DNA from: Streptococcus infantis
GTDB lineage: Bacteria; Bacillota; Bacilli; Lactobacillales; Streptococcaceae
Length of the DNA: 64,000 bases
Assembly: GCF_021497965.1 (NCBI RefSeq)
Contig: NZ_CP046525.1
Coordinates: 1,302,001-1,366,000, forward strand
Reading direction: 5' to 3'
Shown here one piece after another: positions 8,558-19,458 of this stretch. A program made the translations under genes and the position numbers. Below the pieces are notes generated by a model. The model saw only the letters and a list, made by a program, of their open reading frames with translations, did no database searches and had not been told where the DNA came from. Every line of letters begins with the position of its first letter. Positions within the stretch are counted from its first letter, which is position 1.

Positions 8558-9736
8558 CTAGTCTAAAACGCGAGTACCACCTGCAACTTCAGCGATATAG
8601 AAGCTTGGAGCATAGCCAACGATTTCTTCATAGTGCTTGCCTATAGCTTCTTTAAAGGACTCAACAGCGTCTTTTTGAACCAAGGCAATAGCGCAACCAC
8701 CAAAGCCTGCTCCTGTCATACGAGCACCGAGAACACCTTCTTGAGCCCAAGCAGTATGAACAAGGGTATCCAATTCCAAACCAGTCACTTCGTAATCATG
8801 CTCAAGAGAAACGTGAGACGCATTCATCAAACGACCAAACTTGTCCAAATCTCCTGCTTGAAGAGCTGCTTGCGCTTTAAGGGTCCGTTGATTTTCAAGA
8901 ACAGCATGGCGAGCACGTTTCAAACGATTTTCGTCTTTGATCAGGTAGCTGTACTCGTCAAAAGCCCATTCATCTAATTCACCCAAGGTTTGGATATCCA
9001 AGGCCACTTGAAGTTCTTCCACTGCTTTTTCACATTCAGCACGGCGTTCATTGTACTTAGAATCTGCTAGTTCACGGCGCTTATTGGTATTCATAATCAC
9101 AACGACATTGTCTTTCAAATCAAGTGGTACCAAGTCGTATTCTAGAGTGTTAGTATCCAGGTAAATAGCACGTTGGTCTGCACCCATACCGATAGCAAAT
9201 TGGTCCATGATACCAGAGTTAACACCGATAAAGTTATTCTCAGTTAGTTTTCCGATTTTAACTAAGTCTAGACGATCCAATTTTAGGTCAAAGAGGTATT
9301 CTGCTACGACACCTGTCAAAAGCTCCAAAGATGCTGAAGAAGACAAACCAGCTCCATTTGGGATATTCCCAAAGACATAGAAATCAAAACCTTTGTCAAT
9401 CACATGCCCAGCTTCTTGCAAGAAATGAAGGACACCTTTTGGATAGTTGGTCCAGTTGTGCTCTTTTTCGAATTTGAGGTCAGCTAGAGGCACTTCGATG
9501 ATGCCCTTATCCTCAAAGTTTGCTGAGTAGAAACGCAAGACTTGGTCATCACGCTTACGAGCAGCTCCATAGGTTCCGAGTGAAATAGCTGCTGGAAAAA
9601 CATGACCACCGTTATAGTCAGTATGTTCCCCAATCAAGTTGATGCGGCCTGGTGAGAAAAAGGTTTGGTCTGCTTCTTGACCAAAAACAGCAAGGAAATC
9701 CTTGCGAAGTGCTTCAGCAGTAAGATGTTGTGTCAT
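8558..9736 (-). CDS. galK: Galactokinase GalK
   Basis: 392 residues, normal length for GHMP-family galactokinases. The galactokinase signature [18 protein letters not shown] lies at about residues 27-44, the ATP loop [11 protein letters not shown] near 130, and the C-terminal GHMP motif [15 protein letters not shown] near 345. It phosphorylates galactose at C1 as the first step of the Leloir pathway. It is the first gene of the gal operon, divergent from galR across 168 bases that hold a promoter and a near-consensus CcpA site. Confidence 0.97.
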   Translation of the reverse strand: MTQHLTAEALRKDFLAVFGQEADQTFFSPGRINLIGEHTDYNGGHVFPAAISLGTYGAARKRDDQVLRFYSANFEDKGIIEVPLADLKFEKEHNWTNYPKGVLHFLQEAGHVIDKGFDFYVFGNIPNGAGLSSSASLELLTGVVAEYLFDLKLDRLDLVKIGKLTENNFIGVNSGIMDQFAIGMGADQRAIYLDTNTLEYDLVPLDLKDNVVVIMNTNKRRELADSKYNERRAECEKAVEELQVALDIQTLGELDEWAFDEYSYLIKDENRLKRARHAVLENQRTLKAQAALQAGDLDKFGRLMNASHVSLEHDYEVTGLELDTLVHTAWAQEGVLGARMTGAGFGGCAIALVQKDAVESFKEAIGKHYEEIVGYAPSFYIAEVAGGTRVLD

Positions 9737-9778
9737 ATGAATTCTCCTTTTACGAAATATTAGGTAAAAAAGTTTATC

Positions 9779-9793
9779 CTGTAATCGTTTTCT
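9779..9793. promoter_or_regulatory. CcpA (cre) site in the galK leader
   Basis: The 15-mer CTGTAATCGTTTTCT fits the streptococcal/Bacillus cre consensus WTGNAANCGNWNNCW at all but the first position. It lies just downstream of the galK -10, where CcpA binding would repress the operon in glucose. Confidence 0.7.
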
Positions 9794-9796
9794 TCT

Positions 9797-9825
9797 ATTG
9801 TACCCAAGGGTTTTGCTTAGGTCAA
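9797..9825 (-). promoter_or_regulatory. galK operon promoter
   Basis: On the minus strand TTGACC and TACAAT are separated by exactly 17 bases. The -10 is about 60 bases upstream of the galK ATG. AT-rich half sites around 9829-9860 (TTTTACTAAAC, TTTTTACCG) are plausible GalR contacts, but the operator is not certain. Confidence 0.8.
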
Positions 9826-9859
9826 CATTTTTACCGATATTTTACTAAACTATGAGTAA

Positions 9860-10906
<1,047 letters not shown>

Positions 10907-10925
10907 GCACAATAGCTGAACATAA

Positions 10926-10964
10926 AAAATCCTAATAGAGATTTCCATACTCTATTAGGATTTT
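10926..10964. terminator. Bidirectional terminator after galR and adh
   Basis: A perfect 15-base stem, AAAATCCTAATAGAG paired with CTCTATTAGGATTTT, with a 9-base loop. It separates the convergent galR and alcohol dehydrogenase genes. Confidence 0.93.
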
Positions 10965-10969
10965 CTTTT

Positions 10970-12010
10970 TTATTCCATCACAATTATAGACTTAATAGAC
11001 TTGCGTTCATCCATATCTTTGTAAGCCTGATTAATCTCATCCAAGCTGTAACTATTAGTAAAGACACGTCCTGGATTGATATCACCGTCAAGAACTGCTT
11101 TTAACAAAACTTGTTTGTCATAAGTAGTAACTGAGGCTGCTCCACCTGCCACTGAGATATTTTGGGCAAAGGTTGAACCAAGGGCACGGTTATTGTAGTG
11201 AGGCACACCGACAAATCCCATGCGCCCGCCATTATGGAGGACTCCAAGGGCCTGCTCAACAGCTGCTTCTGTACCCACACATTCAAGAGCAGCATCCGCT
11301 CCGCCTCCAAGGATTTCACGGACCTTGGCAATCCCTTCTTCACCACGCTCAGCTACAACAGCTGTCGCACCTGACTCCAAGGCCATCTGTTGACGGTCTT
11401 GGTGGCGACTCATGAGGACGATTTGCGATGCACCACGCATTTTGGCTGCGATAACCGCACATTGACCCACAGCACCATCCCCGATAACGACCACCTTGTC
11501 ACCTTTTTGCACATTAGCCACACGCGCTGCATGGTAACCTGTTGGCATAACATCTGCTAGACTTAAGAAAGATTTGAGCATAGCCTCTGTATAGTCAGAA
11601 GGTTGCCCAGGAATTTTGACTAGGGACCAATTCGCATAATGGAAACGAATGTACTCTGCTTGAACACCAGTAGACCAGTTGCTATTACCCAAATGACGAT
11701 CACAAGTTCCATCAAAGCCATCATGACAGGCATCACATTCCCCACAACCATGTGTAAATGGAGCAATAACAAAATCCCCTGGTTTCACTGTCGTAATAGC
11801 CTCTCCAATTTCTTCGACAATTCCGATAGCTTCATGACCACTGTTCAAACGGCCTTCTTTTATATTAGGATTACGATATGTCCATAAGTCCGTACCACAG
11901 ACACAAGTTCTCACGATACGGATAATAACATCATCTGCTTCCTTAATTTGTGGACGCTCCACTTCAACAAGACCAATCTGTCCTGCTTTACTATAAACTG
12001 CTGATTTCAT
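10970..12010 (-). CDS. Zinc-dependent alcohol dehydrogenase (medium-chain)
   Basis: 346 residues of the medium-chain dehydrogenase/reductase family. Catalytic zinc ligands are in CVCGTDLW (about residue 37) and GHEAIG (about 60). The structural zinc cluster is CGECDACHDGFDGTC (about 90-104) and the NAD(P) loop is VIGDGAVGQ (about 175). It oxidises or reduces an alcohol/aldehyde with NAD(P)H in the cytoplasm. In pneumococcus the gene at this place (adhC-like, controlled by the MerR regulator NmlR) deals with aldehydes and carbonyl stress. No merR gene is seen next to it here. The exact substrate is not readable. Confidence 0.9.
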   Translation of the reverse strand: MKSAVYSKAGQIGLVEVERPQIKEADDVIIRIVRTCVCGTDLWTYRNPNIKEGRLNSGHEAIGIVEEIGEAITTVKPGDFVIAPFTHGCGECDACHDGFDGTCDRHLGNSNWSTGVQAEYIRFHYANWSLVKIPGQPSDYTEAMLKSFLSLADVMPTGYHAARVANVQKGDKVVVIGDGAVGQCAVIAAKMRGASQIVLMSRHQDRQQMALESGATAVVAERGEEGIAKVREILGGGADAALECVGTEAAVEQALGVLHNGGRMGFVGVPHYNNRALGSTFAQNISVAGGAASVTTYDKQVLLKAVLDGDINPGRVFTNSYSLDEINQAYKDMDERKSIKSIIVME

Positions 12011-12136
12011 AAAAACAATCCTCTCTGTTTCTTACTAATTCTAGTATACACTTTTATAGCCCATTTTGTAAGAGGAAAATCTTTCTAAGGAGGCTTTTTA
12101 TCGAATACCCCACTATCTAATGATTATAGAATTAGA

Positions 12137-12979
12137 CTAGCTTAAAAAAGATAAAAATCTTTCTGCTGTTTCTGGTTCTTGATGATTATGAAATAGGGTA
12201 CTTCCTTGGTCCAAGCCTTCTATGCTCTTCATTTCATCTTCTGTTAACTCAAAGTCAAAAATATCAAAATTCTCTTGCATCCGTTCTTTACGAACAGATT
12301 TAGGAATAACAATAACATCACTTTGGAGTAAGAAACGTAGGGCTACTTGGGCTACGGATTTGCCATATTTTTCTCCAATCTCTTTCAAGAGAGGGGTATT
12401 GAAGAAATCATTTTTCCCTTCAGCAAAGGGCCCCCAAGATTCAATTTGACAATTATACTTCTCCAAATACTTTTTGGCTTCTTTTTGTTGATAGAATACA
12501 TGGGTTTCTATCTGATTGATAGCTGGCTTGATCTCCACAAAATACTGAAGATCAATAAAGCGATTTGGTGAAAAATTAGAAACACCAATGGCACGGACCT
12601 GCCTTGCCTTATAGGCTTCTTCCATAGCTCTGTATGTGCCATAGTAATCACCGAAAGGTTGGTGAACCAACAAAAGATCAATATAATCTGTTTGAAGTTT
12701 TTTCAAGGATTTTTCAATAGAAGCCTTGGCCTTTTCATAGCCAGCATTCGAAATCCAAATCTTTGTCGTAATGAAGAATTCTTCACGTGAAAGACCCGAT
12801 TCCAAGATAGCTTCCCCCACACCTGCTTCATTGCCATAGATTTGAGCGGTATCAAAAGAACGATATCCAACCTCGATAGCATCAAGAACTACTCGCTTTG
12901 TTTCATCTACTGGTGTCTGAAATACTCCAAATCCTAATTGTGGCATTTTGACATTGTTGTTTAAGGTTTTGTAATACAT
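12137..12979 (-). CDS. Aldo/keto reductase
   Basis: 280 residues, a standard AKR barrel. It shows the entry GFGVFQTP, the catalytic Asp/Tyr region SFDTAQIYGNEAGVGEAI (Tyr near residue 48), the catalytic Lys in FFITTKIW, the His in LLVHQP and the NADPH-binding PKSVRKERMQEN near the C-terminus. It reduces carbonyl compounds with NADPH. It is one of two carbonyl-active oxidoreductases here, alongside the zinc alcohol dehydrogenase on the same strand, but 126 bases apart with no clear shared promoter. Confidence 0.92.
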   Translation of the reverse strand: MYYKTLNNNVKMPQLGFGVFQTPVDETKRVVLDAIEVGYRSFDTAQIYGNEAGVGEAILESGLSREEFFITTKIWISNAGYEKAKASIEKSLKKLQTDYIDLLLVHQPFGDYYGTYRAMEEAYKARQVRAIGVSNFSPNRFIDLQYFVEIKPAINQIETHVFYQQKEAKKYLEKYNCQIESWGPFAEGKNDFFNTPLLKEIGEKYGKSVAQVALRFLLQSDVIVIPKSVRKERMQENFDIFDFELTEDEMKSIEGLDQGSTLFHNHQEPETAERFLSFLS

Positions 12980-13130
12980 ATTTTCCCCTACTTCTTTTAT
13001 TACTTTTAGTTTACACTCATTTAAAAGATTTGTATACTAGCAAATGAAAATAGCTTTTACAGAAGGAAAAACGACAGCAATTCTTCGTACTTAATGAAGA
13101 AAAGGAACATCAAATTTTTCTCCACTTCCT

Positions 13131-14021
13131 TTAATGCCTATGTCTATCTAAAGATTTCAACTCATCAACACGTCGTTTATGATGAGCATGACTAATCGGA
13201 CTACTATCCACCTCAATAGTGACATTTTGAAAGCCCCTCTCTTTGAGCAAGTCTCGGACAGATTCTTTACAGACCTCCATATGCTTGACCTGCTCCAGAC
13301 AAACATGGACAATAGCATTTTTTTCCAAACCATCCATAGTCCAAAGATTAAGCTGATTCACACTGGCCACATACTCCAATTGCTCCAAATCACTCCTGAC
13401 TTGCTCGATATCTACTCCTTCTGGTACAGCATCTAAGAAAATTTTCAGCGTAGACCAAAAACGTGGAATGGCTTTTGACAAGATAAAGAAGGAAATGACC
13501 AGCGACAAGAGAGGATCTAAGATATACCAATCCGTAAATCGGAGAATAATGGCCATCAGGATGACTGCGACCCAACCAAGGGTGTCTTCCAGAAAATGCA
13601 GGCTAAGAATAGACTCGTTCTTTGTTTTTCCTTTACGAACCACTAAGCTCGCTAGCACATTTATAGTAACTGCAATGATTCCTAGCCAGAGGATACCCTC
13701 ATCATTGACAGGTTGGGGATTAAATAGTTTTGTTGTATTTTCCAAAATTACGAAAACTGATCCTGTCATCAAAATCACAGCCGTTATCAAAGCTCCTAGA
13801 AGACTAAATCGTTTGTAACCCAAGGTATACTGACTATCCTCTTCACGATTGGAGATTGTTTCTAGAACGGCTGATACCCCAATTGCAACCGCATCTCCTA
13901 AGTCATGGACAGAGTCAGCCAGCACAGCACTAGAGCCAAATACTCCACCAGCGATAAACTCGACAATAGCATAACTCAAATTTAAGAAAAAAGACAGCCA
14001 AACAGCACGTTTTGAACTCAT
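13131..14021 (-). CDS. czcD: Cation diffusion facilitator zinc exporter CzcD
   Basis: 296 residues from the MSSKRAVW start, which has an AAAGGAG site; an in-frame extension upstream of it lacks one. It has six membrane spans. The two zinc-site motifs are ADSVHDLGDA in span 2 and HFLEDTLG in span 5, where most family members have HxxxD in each. The cytoplasmic C-terminal domain ends in a His-rich tail (HAHHKRR, DRHRH). It exports Zn2+ by proton antiport. It is divergent from sczA across a region rich in TGTTCA motifs, as in pneumococcus, where SczA switches czcD on in high zinc. Confidence 0.95.
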   Translation of the reverse strand: MSSKRAVWLSFFLNLSYAIVEFIAGGVFGSSAVLADSVHDLGDAVAIGVSAVLETISNREEDSQYTLGYKRFSLLGALITAVILMTGSVFVILENTTKLFNPQPVNDEGILWLGIIAVTINVLASLVVRKGKTKNESILSLHFLEDTLGWVAVILMAIILRFTDWYILDPLLSLVISFFILSKAIPRFWSTLKIFLDAVPEGVDIEQVRSDLEQLEYVASVNQLNLWTMDGLEKNAIVHVCLEQVKHMEVCKESVRDLLKERGFQNVTIEVDSSPISHAHHKRRVDELKSLDRHRH

Positions 14022-14110
14022 TTTTTTATTCTCCTTTGGTATAATAGTAGTATGATTATTCTCTTTACTAGTATTATCTCTCACACCAAAAAGAAAGGAT
14101 AGAAGCACTC

Positions 14111-14145
14111 TGTTCAGTTTATAAGTTACTGAACAATTTGTTCAA
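14111..14145. promoter_or_regulatory. czcD promoter overlapped by SczA-type TGTTCA operators
   Basis: On the minus strand TTGAAC, a 16-base spacer and TATAAA form a plausible czcD promoter (14118-14145). TGTTCA occurs at 14111, its complement TGAACA at 14130 and TGTTCA again at 14139. The last two form the palindrome TGAACAATTTGTTCA. SczA is known to bind TGTTCA-containing motifs at the czcD promoter. Confidence 0.75.
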
Positions 14146-14154
14146 ATTATCCAT

Positions 14155-14694
14155 ATGAGTACTCAAGATCGTCGCATTACCAAGACTCGAAAAGCTATCT
14201 ATGCTGCTTTTTTACAGTTACTTAACCAAAAAGATTATGAGGCCATCACGGTTCAGGAGATTATTGACCTTGCTGATGTAGGGCGTTCCACCTTTTACAG
14301 CCATTATGAGAGCAAGGAGTTACTACTGGATGAGCTCTGCCAAAAGCTCTTTCACCATCTCTTTGAGCGTGATGAACACCTCTCTCCACAAGACTACTTG
14401 GCTCATATCTTTCAGCACTTCAAGAAAAATCAAGACCATGTAAGCAGCCTCTTGCTCTCCAAAAACGATTATTTTATCCGGCAACTGCGAAAAGAACTAG
14501 AACATGACGTCTATCCCATGTTAGCAGACGAACTGATTCAAGCACACCCCAACATTCCTCACTCCTATCTCAAGCACCTGGTCGTCAGCCACTTCATTGA
14601 AACAATCAGCTGGTGGTTGAAAAATGGGAAATCTTATAACGAGCAGAAAGTGGTCCAGTTTTATTTGGAGATACTGAATGCTAGCTCTAAATAA
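14155..14694 (+). CDS. sczA: TetR-family zinc-responsive regulator SczA
   Basis: 179 residues. The TetR helix-turn-helix lies at about residues 10-55 (RRITKTRKAIYAAFLQLL, then VQEIIDLADVGRSTFYSHY). The C-terminal ligand domain contains possible metal ligands, including the histidines of HHLFERDEH, HIFQH and AHPNIPHSYLKH. It is divergent from czcD with palindromic operators between. By homology to the pneumococcal protein it activates czcD when zinc is high. The coding sequence is intact. It is the last clean gene before the corrupted stretch, with the HXXEE gene 31 bases downstream on the same strand. Confidence 0.93.
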   Translation: MSTQDRRITKTRKAIYAAFLQLLNQKDYEAITVQEIIDLADVGRSTFYSHYESKELLLDELCQKLFHHLFERDEHLSPQDYLAHIFQHFKKNQDHVSSLLLSKNDYFIRQLRKELEHDVYPMLADELIQAHPNIPHSYLKHLVVSHFIETISWWLKNGKSYNEQKVVQFYLEILNASSK

Positions 14695-14725
14695 ATCTCA
14701 TGTTATTTAGAAAGGACCAGCTTTA

Positions 14726-15227
14726 ATGACTACCCTACAATTTTATTTCCTATTTCCGAGTTTATTCATGCTTCATGAACTGGAAGAAATCATATGGATG
14801 CCATCTTTTGTCAAAAAAATATCATTACAAATTCCATATAAACAAATTTTCAATTTATACACCCCTTTTGCTTTCAATGTCATTGTCATGGAGCAACTTC
14901 TACTTCTACTGATAACACTTTATCTTTATAAGTTGAACAATTTAAGCAACTATAACATTTACACAACCATTGTAATACGCCTTATAATCGCTTATATCTA
15001 TCTATGTGTTCGGCCATCTAATTCAGACAATTTGTCATTCTAGAAAATATGTGCCTGGATTTGTTAACTGTCCTGCTTATTTTTACGAGTTTATTTTCTC
15101 AAAAATATATCTGTCTACACATAACGTACCCATCATCTTTATTGTATCTCTTTGCATTACCTTATCGACTTTTCCTTGTAAATCTTATCTGTTTCATTTA
15201 TGGTTCTTCATAGGTAAGATCTCATAA
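14726..15227 (+). pseudogene. HXXEE-domain membrane protein, frameshifted
   Basis: The first frame (105 codons) has the HXXEE signature FMLHELEEIIWMPSFVKK followed by membrane segments (YTPFAFNVIVMEQLLLLLITLYLY). The same protein continues in another frame from about 15006 (GHLIQTICHSRKYVPGFV, then spans to about 15227). A single frameshift near 15,000 joins the two. HXXEE proteins are small multi-span proteins of unknown function. The break coincides with the left edge of the error-rich stretch, so it is probably a sequencing fault and not a real pseudogene. It follows sczA by 31 bases. Confidence 0.7.
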
Positions 15228-15229
15228 GC

Positions 15230-15600
15230 TTAAGGGTATAGCTAACGGTCTTTACACTATCACGGGGGCTTATTTACTTTATTTATCTCTGAGAAGGAAA
15301 CATGCTATGTCACTTATCCCATCTGTATGCATCATCACATAGTCTTTTATGGCGCCTTGCTTTTGTCCTTTTCCTCTTGTTTGGGCAGGTTCGTTATCAG
15401 GCTAAGTGATAAAAGACATAAAAAAAACTTAGGAACTGGATTTTTGCTCTTATTAATTTCTGTAGTGGTAAACCGAGCTGTATGAGATTATAGAGCTTTT
15501 GAATGCAGACAAAAAGTCCCTATAAGAACCTTATACTGCATAATAAGGGCGACGAACTAGCCGGCATTAGGGAGAAAAGAAGATACTTATGAGGGTACCG
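15230..15600. other. No clear gene
   Basis: Between the HXXEE fragment and the ISL3 transposase I see only short hydrophobic stretches in shifting plus-strand frames (for example LWRLAFVLFLLFGQVRYQAK at about 15345-15405). They look like the end of another membrane protein but do not identify one. Confidence 0.4.
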
Positions 15601-16960
15601 TAGTTATCAGCATTAGCGGCACAAATTAATTCGTATATAAAGACCTAAAATATCAAGATTTCACTATTTTTGAAACTGGACACAAAAAAACCATGATCGA
15701 GATTCTAAGCAAAACTCGATTCCCTCGGGCACCATTAATGTCGCTCATTGCTGCATGGAAATGTATGATCCAATATGACTTTGGCAAAAACGCTGCTAAG
15801 ATCCCTGCTTTCTCGAAGCAAGCTGGAACGGCGCTACACTAGCTACTTCTGAAGAAACGTCGTTTCAGTGTATAAAGAAGTTGTAAACGATCACGGTAGC
15901 TGAGTACATTCAATCGTTGAGATAGAAACTGGCCATAATCTGCGCAATCTAGTCGCGACAAAAGGTTGCACATACTCCTTAACTGATAGGTGTCATTAAC
16001 GATATTGCCGAATTACTTGCGAGCGTTGTCGACGTCACATGTCTGATCGTTAAGCTTGGATTCATTTTTATACTTTTCAAGGAAGCAAGTTTATGACAAA
16101 CTCGCCTTCTTAGTGATGTCCTGGGATGAGTTTGGGTTCAAGAAAGTGGGAGTTGCTTTGTTGCTCAAACTTATGAACCAAGCCAACATTCCTAACGCAT
16201 CCCTGATTAATCGCCAGGGCCGAATAGGACTACCTTATACGCGTAAGGAACTACTTTTGATCAGTTTTTGAAGTATCCATTAAAGCTCCCAAAGGTGCGT
16301 TATCACGAATGGATATGTCTGGAGGCTTATATCCCACTAGCACGCGACTCTTCCAAACGCTAAAATTCGTCTTGATTGTTTCCACATTATCCATTCTACC
16401 TTGGACGTGCCTTTGTTAAGACTAATGGCAATCATGAGCAGTTCGATAAGAAGTCACTACCCTATCGATCCTTGAAAAATCACTGCGACTCTTCCAAAGG
16501 ACAGCCGTAACTAACTCTCAATCTCTTTTTATTCAAAGACTTTCCTTCACATTAAGTCCACATGACATCATTGTAAGACCTAGACCTTTTCAGGAAGAGC
16601 TTACGACTACTATACACTTTATCAAGCTCTGCTTTTTACTTCAGGAGAAGGAGAGTAGATGAGTTTTTCTTTGAGCTGCTAGAGGCAAATAGGAGCAAGG
16701 TCAATCACTACTTTCAACTGTCTGTTAGGACTTTTCCTTATACACAAGCACTACATCAAAAAAGCCCTAGCAACGGAACTATTCAACGCAAAACTTGAAG
16801 CGACTACAAGTTGATCAAAGACGTCAAACGGTTGGGGTTCGGTTTAGAAACTTTAACTTTAGGACGTTGTTTTCATCATCTGAACATACATCAAAAGAGT
16901 AAAAAAAACCGAAGACCTATCCGGTCCTCTCAGATGTTTAGCTTTTTCGTCCCCCTACAG
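15600..16960 (+). mobile_element. ISL3-family (IS1167-like) transposase, multiply frameshifted
   Basis: Pieces in all three plus frames assemble in order into an ISL3/IS1167-type transposase: MIQYDFGKNAAKIP, LLLKKRRF (zinc-ribbon region), VMSWDEFGFKK (catalytic DDE start), then IPLAR, FNAKLEATNKLIKDVKRLGFG with frameshifts, and a C-terminal NIQKSKKNRR. At least eight frame changes are needed. A roughly 400-residue DDE transposase is expected. I could not fix the terminal inverted repeats because the sequence is unreliable. An inverted repeat AAAAAGTCACC...GGTGACTTTTT (16984-17061) lies just downstream and may mark the element's end. It lies between the HXXEE gene and the GC-rich ECF operon. 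Confidence 0.8.
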
Positions 16961-16983
16961 TTGACAAAGAACGCTATTAACAC

Positions 16984-17061
16984 AAAAAGTCACCCATGTG
17001 ATTTCTTGCAGAAGCTGAAGTTTAATCCTTCAACCTGGAAAAACCCGCATAGGTGACTTTT
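16984..17061. repeat. Inverted repeat next to the ISL3 element
   Basis: AAAAAGTCACCCATG at the left and CATAGGTGACTTTTT at the right enclose about 48 bases. The right part of the inner segment (GAAGCTGAAGTTTAATCC / TTCAACCTGGAAAAACC) is also partly self-complementary. It could be an element end or a terminator for the transposase. Bases may be wrong here. Confidence 0.45.
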
Positions 17062-17204
17062 TCTATACATCTCGATTTTTCTGGCAATAATCATTAACCG
17101 ATAAATATGTCTGTGATCACCCAGCGACTCCGCGCTATGTCCATAATCCGCGTGGTAGTAATCCCACTCGTGGACAGTCGTGATCGCTGACAATTCCCGT
17201 GGAC

Positions 17205-18765
17205 TGCCGGCGAAGCCAACTTCCCGTGTTCCATCACATACACCGACTCAAACTCGGCGCGAACCAATCCATGTCAGGGTGGATTGTCAAAACCTTGGTG
17301 ACCGAACAGCCAACTGATGGGAAAATTGCGGTCAACTTGCGCGGCTTCCCAATCAAGCGACATCATCGGTCATCAAATAAAATAAATCGCCGGATTCACT
17401 GCCAAAACTGTGCAACGCTCAACAGCTTGCGTTCCGACAAGAAGGCAGATAGGACTTTCAGCTGTTTATCATCAAGCCAACTCTTGTTAGAAGCCGCTAA
17501 CGACCGCCTGTAAATGTTATTTCATTAATTTTTGCTTCTAGTGTCGTGGTCATCCATGACCTGCGCGACCACTCCCCACTCCACCTCTCGGTGAACGGTC
17601 GGGTGAAAGCTGATCGTCAGGATTCTGAGAAAAGTAATCCCAACCTTCAGTAACTTTTCGACTGGTTAAGATCATTAAAAATTTTCTCATCGACTTAATC
17701 ACACCGGTTTGGTGTCAGCAAGCCGTCAAACAAATGAAGAGCGTTGATTTGCCGGCACCATTTTGGCCGACAATCGCCACCCATCGGATCGGCGAATGTT
17801 GTCTTCAACATCCAGCAAAAGGACCCTCCGGATAGTGAACGTCAGGTGGTTCAGTCAATGTGGCATAAACGAACCTCCTTCAGATCCGCGCATTCACCGG
17901 GCATACCGGCCATCAGCCAAGTCCAATCCATTTTTGAGCAAGGTTGCTGGGATTGTCACGGGGCTGAATCTGCCAGTTCACTGCCAAATGATTAAACACC
18001 CACCCGGACTCCCTTTTTTTGCCCTTCTGCTACCATTTGACCTCGTGCAGCACCCACACAACGCGGCGATTCGCACAAATCGTCAATTCACTGGTGACAA
18101 TGAAGACAGTCGTCTCTTTGACTTGGGCAGCCATGGAAAAATTGTCGGCGGCCAAGGGGATACATCTGACTGCTGGATCATCCATAATCAAAACCAGCCG
18201 CGGTTAGCCGCAATCGCCGTGCAATTGCCAACCGCTGGCTCTGACCACCGGAAAGGGGCTTCGCGGACGCAAATTCAACTGTTCAATCAGCCCATTTGCG
18301 TGGCAACTTCTTCAACCCGTTCTTTGAATCGTCTTCAGCCATTCCATGATTAATCCAAGTCAAAGGCGATTTCATCGGCAACCGTGTCTGCCAACCGCTT
18401 AGTTGGCCAGCGGATTTGCAGTAACAACTCCATTCAGGCATTATAAACGGGGCAATTTCGGACACTCGCGGCCAAACATGTGCCAGTCGCCCTCAATCTC
18501 AGCAGACACAATTTTGGGAATGACCCCGCTAGCACATGGCACAAAGTCGATTGCCGGAGTGGCTATTCCCGATCATCCCACCACCTGGCCGGTATGAACC
18601 TCCGCGTTAATCTGACGCAGTTGTGTTTGCTCAGTACCCGGATAAAGGGTAGTCAAATTTTCAATTACAATCCGTTTTCTTCGTCAAATCTTCCACCGAC
18701 ATCAATAAATGAAATCCATCAGACCAATGTGCAGCGTCCGCGACAGGCGATACACGCGCTGGGAG
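17205..18765 (-). pseudogene. ECF transporter ATPase with duplicated ABC domains, broken by errors
   Basis: Fragments in three minus frames give two ABC domains. Domain 1 (higher coordinates) has VIENLTTLYPGTEQTQLRQI, a damaged Walker A ending HSGKSTL, FGREVSEIAPF and signature LSGGQSQRLAIA. Domain 2 has WVAIVGQNGAGKSTL near 17750 and QNPDDQLFHPTVHREVEWGV (with frame changes) near 17600, typical of energy-coupling-factor ATPases. The layout matches the 550-570-residue EcfA-A fusion of vitamin/cofactor ECF systems. It follows the T and S genes on the same strand. Base composition is clearly more GC-rich than the flanks, suggesting transfer from a lactobacillus-like donor. Confidence 0.75.
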
Positions 18766-18789
18766 GTTTGACAGTCGGTTGAGATTATT

Positions 18790-19455
18790 CAAAACCTCTC
18801 AGTGGAGAGAAATCGACCGCGTCATCGATTGACAAGGTCTTAACACAATGGAATTAGAACCGGCAGGACTGACTTTAATTCTGAAAAACGTTTTTTGCGG
18901 ATTGGTTTCCCTTCCCCCCGCTTCCCGAAACTTTTTGTGCTGCTGGATTTTTTATTATTCCGATATTGCGCATCATTTCGGCAAATATAACACACCGACA
19001 TCAGAACGTAGCGGTTTATAGACAATCCGGACAGTTCCAAATAGGCAGCGTTTCTGAAAACTCGTGGCACCAAAAAGCACTGGTCAAATAATACCAATAC
19101 TCGACAACCCAGAGTGGTGGCGTAAATCATGCCTTCTTTTGTAGACGAACCCCAAGCACAGAAAACAGCCACAGTTTGATTCCGACTGTAAAATAACCTG
19201 GATGATCAGCAACATTAGTCAAATCAGAAACAGGCTGAAATCCCCAGCGCTTAAAGGATGGTAGAGCTAAATTTGGAAAAAATAACATAGCAGTGTGGCG
19301 ACAAGAATTAATAGGCCTGAAGCAATTAAATCATACTGGCAAAGCTCAACAACGTCATGTTCAAGATGAACAAGAGCTTAGAATCGGATCGATCACCTGG
19401 TACCACTTGAGCTTGGACCCGTGGCGCTCCAGACAATCAATGTTTGATCAGTCAT
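18790..19455 (-). pseudogene. ECF transporter transmembrane (T) component, broken by errors
   Basis: Starting at the ATG near 19455 the minus strand gives MTDQTLI, then in shifted frames DPILK, LLFILNMTLLSFAS and LIASGLLILVATLLCYFF, which is the start of a CbiQ/EcfT-type membrane protein (DPRSKL..LN motif). Further hydrophobic pieces follow. The coupling-helix Ala-Arg-Gly motifs cannot be read because of frame damage. It sits between the S component (start and stop nearly touching at 19455-19459) and the double ATPase, as expected for a three-gene ECF operon. Confidence 0.6.
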
Positions 19456-19458
19456 CAT

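Noticed and set aside
17199-18782. Plus-strand frames opposite the ECF ATPase
   Set aside because: They are shadows; the minus strand carries ABC motifs in order.
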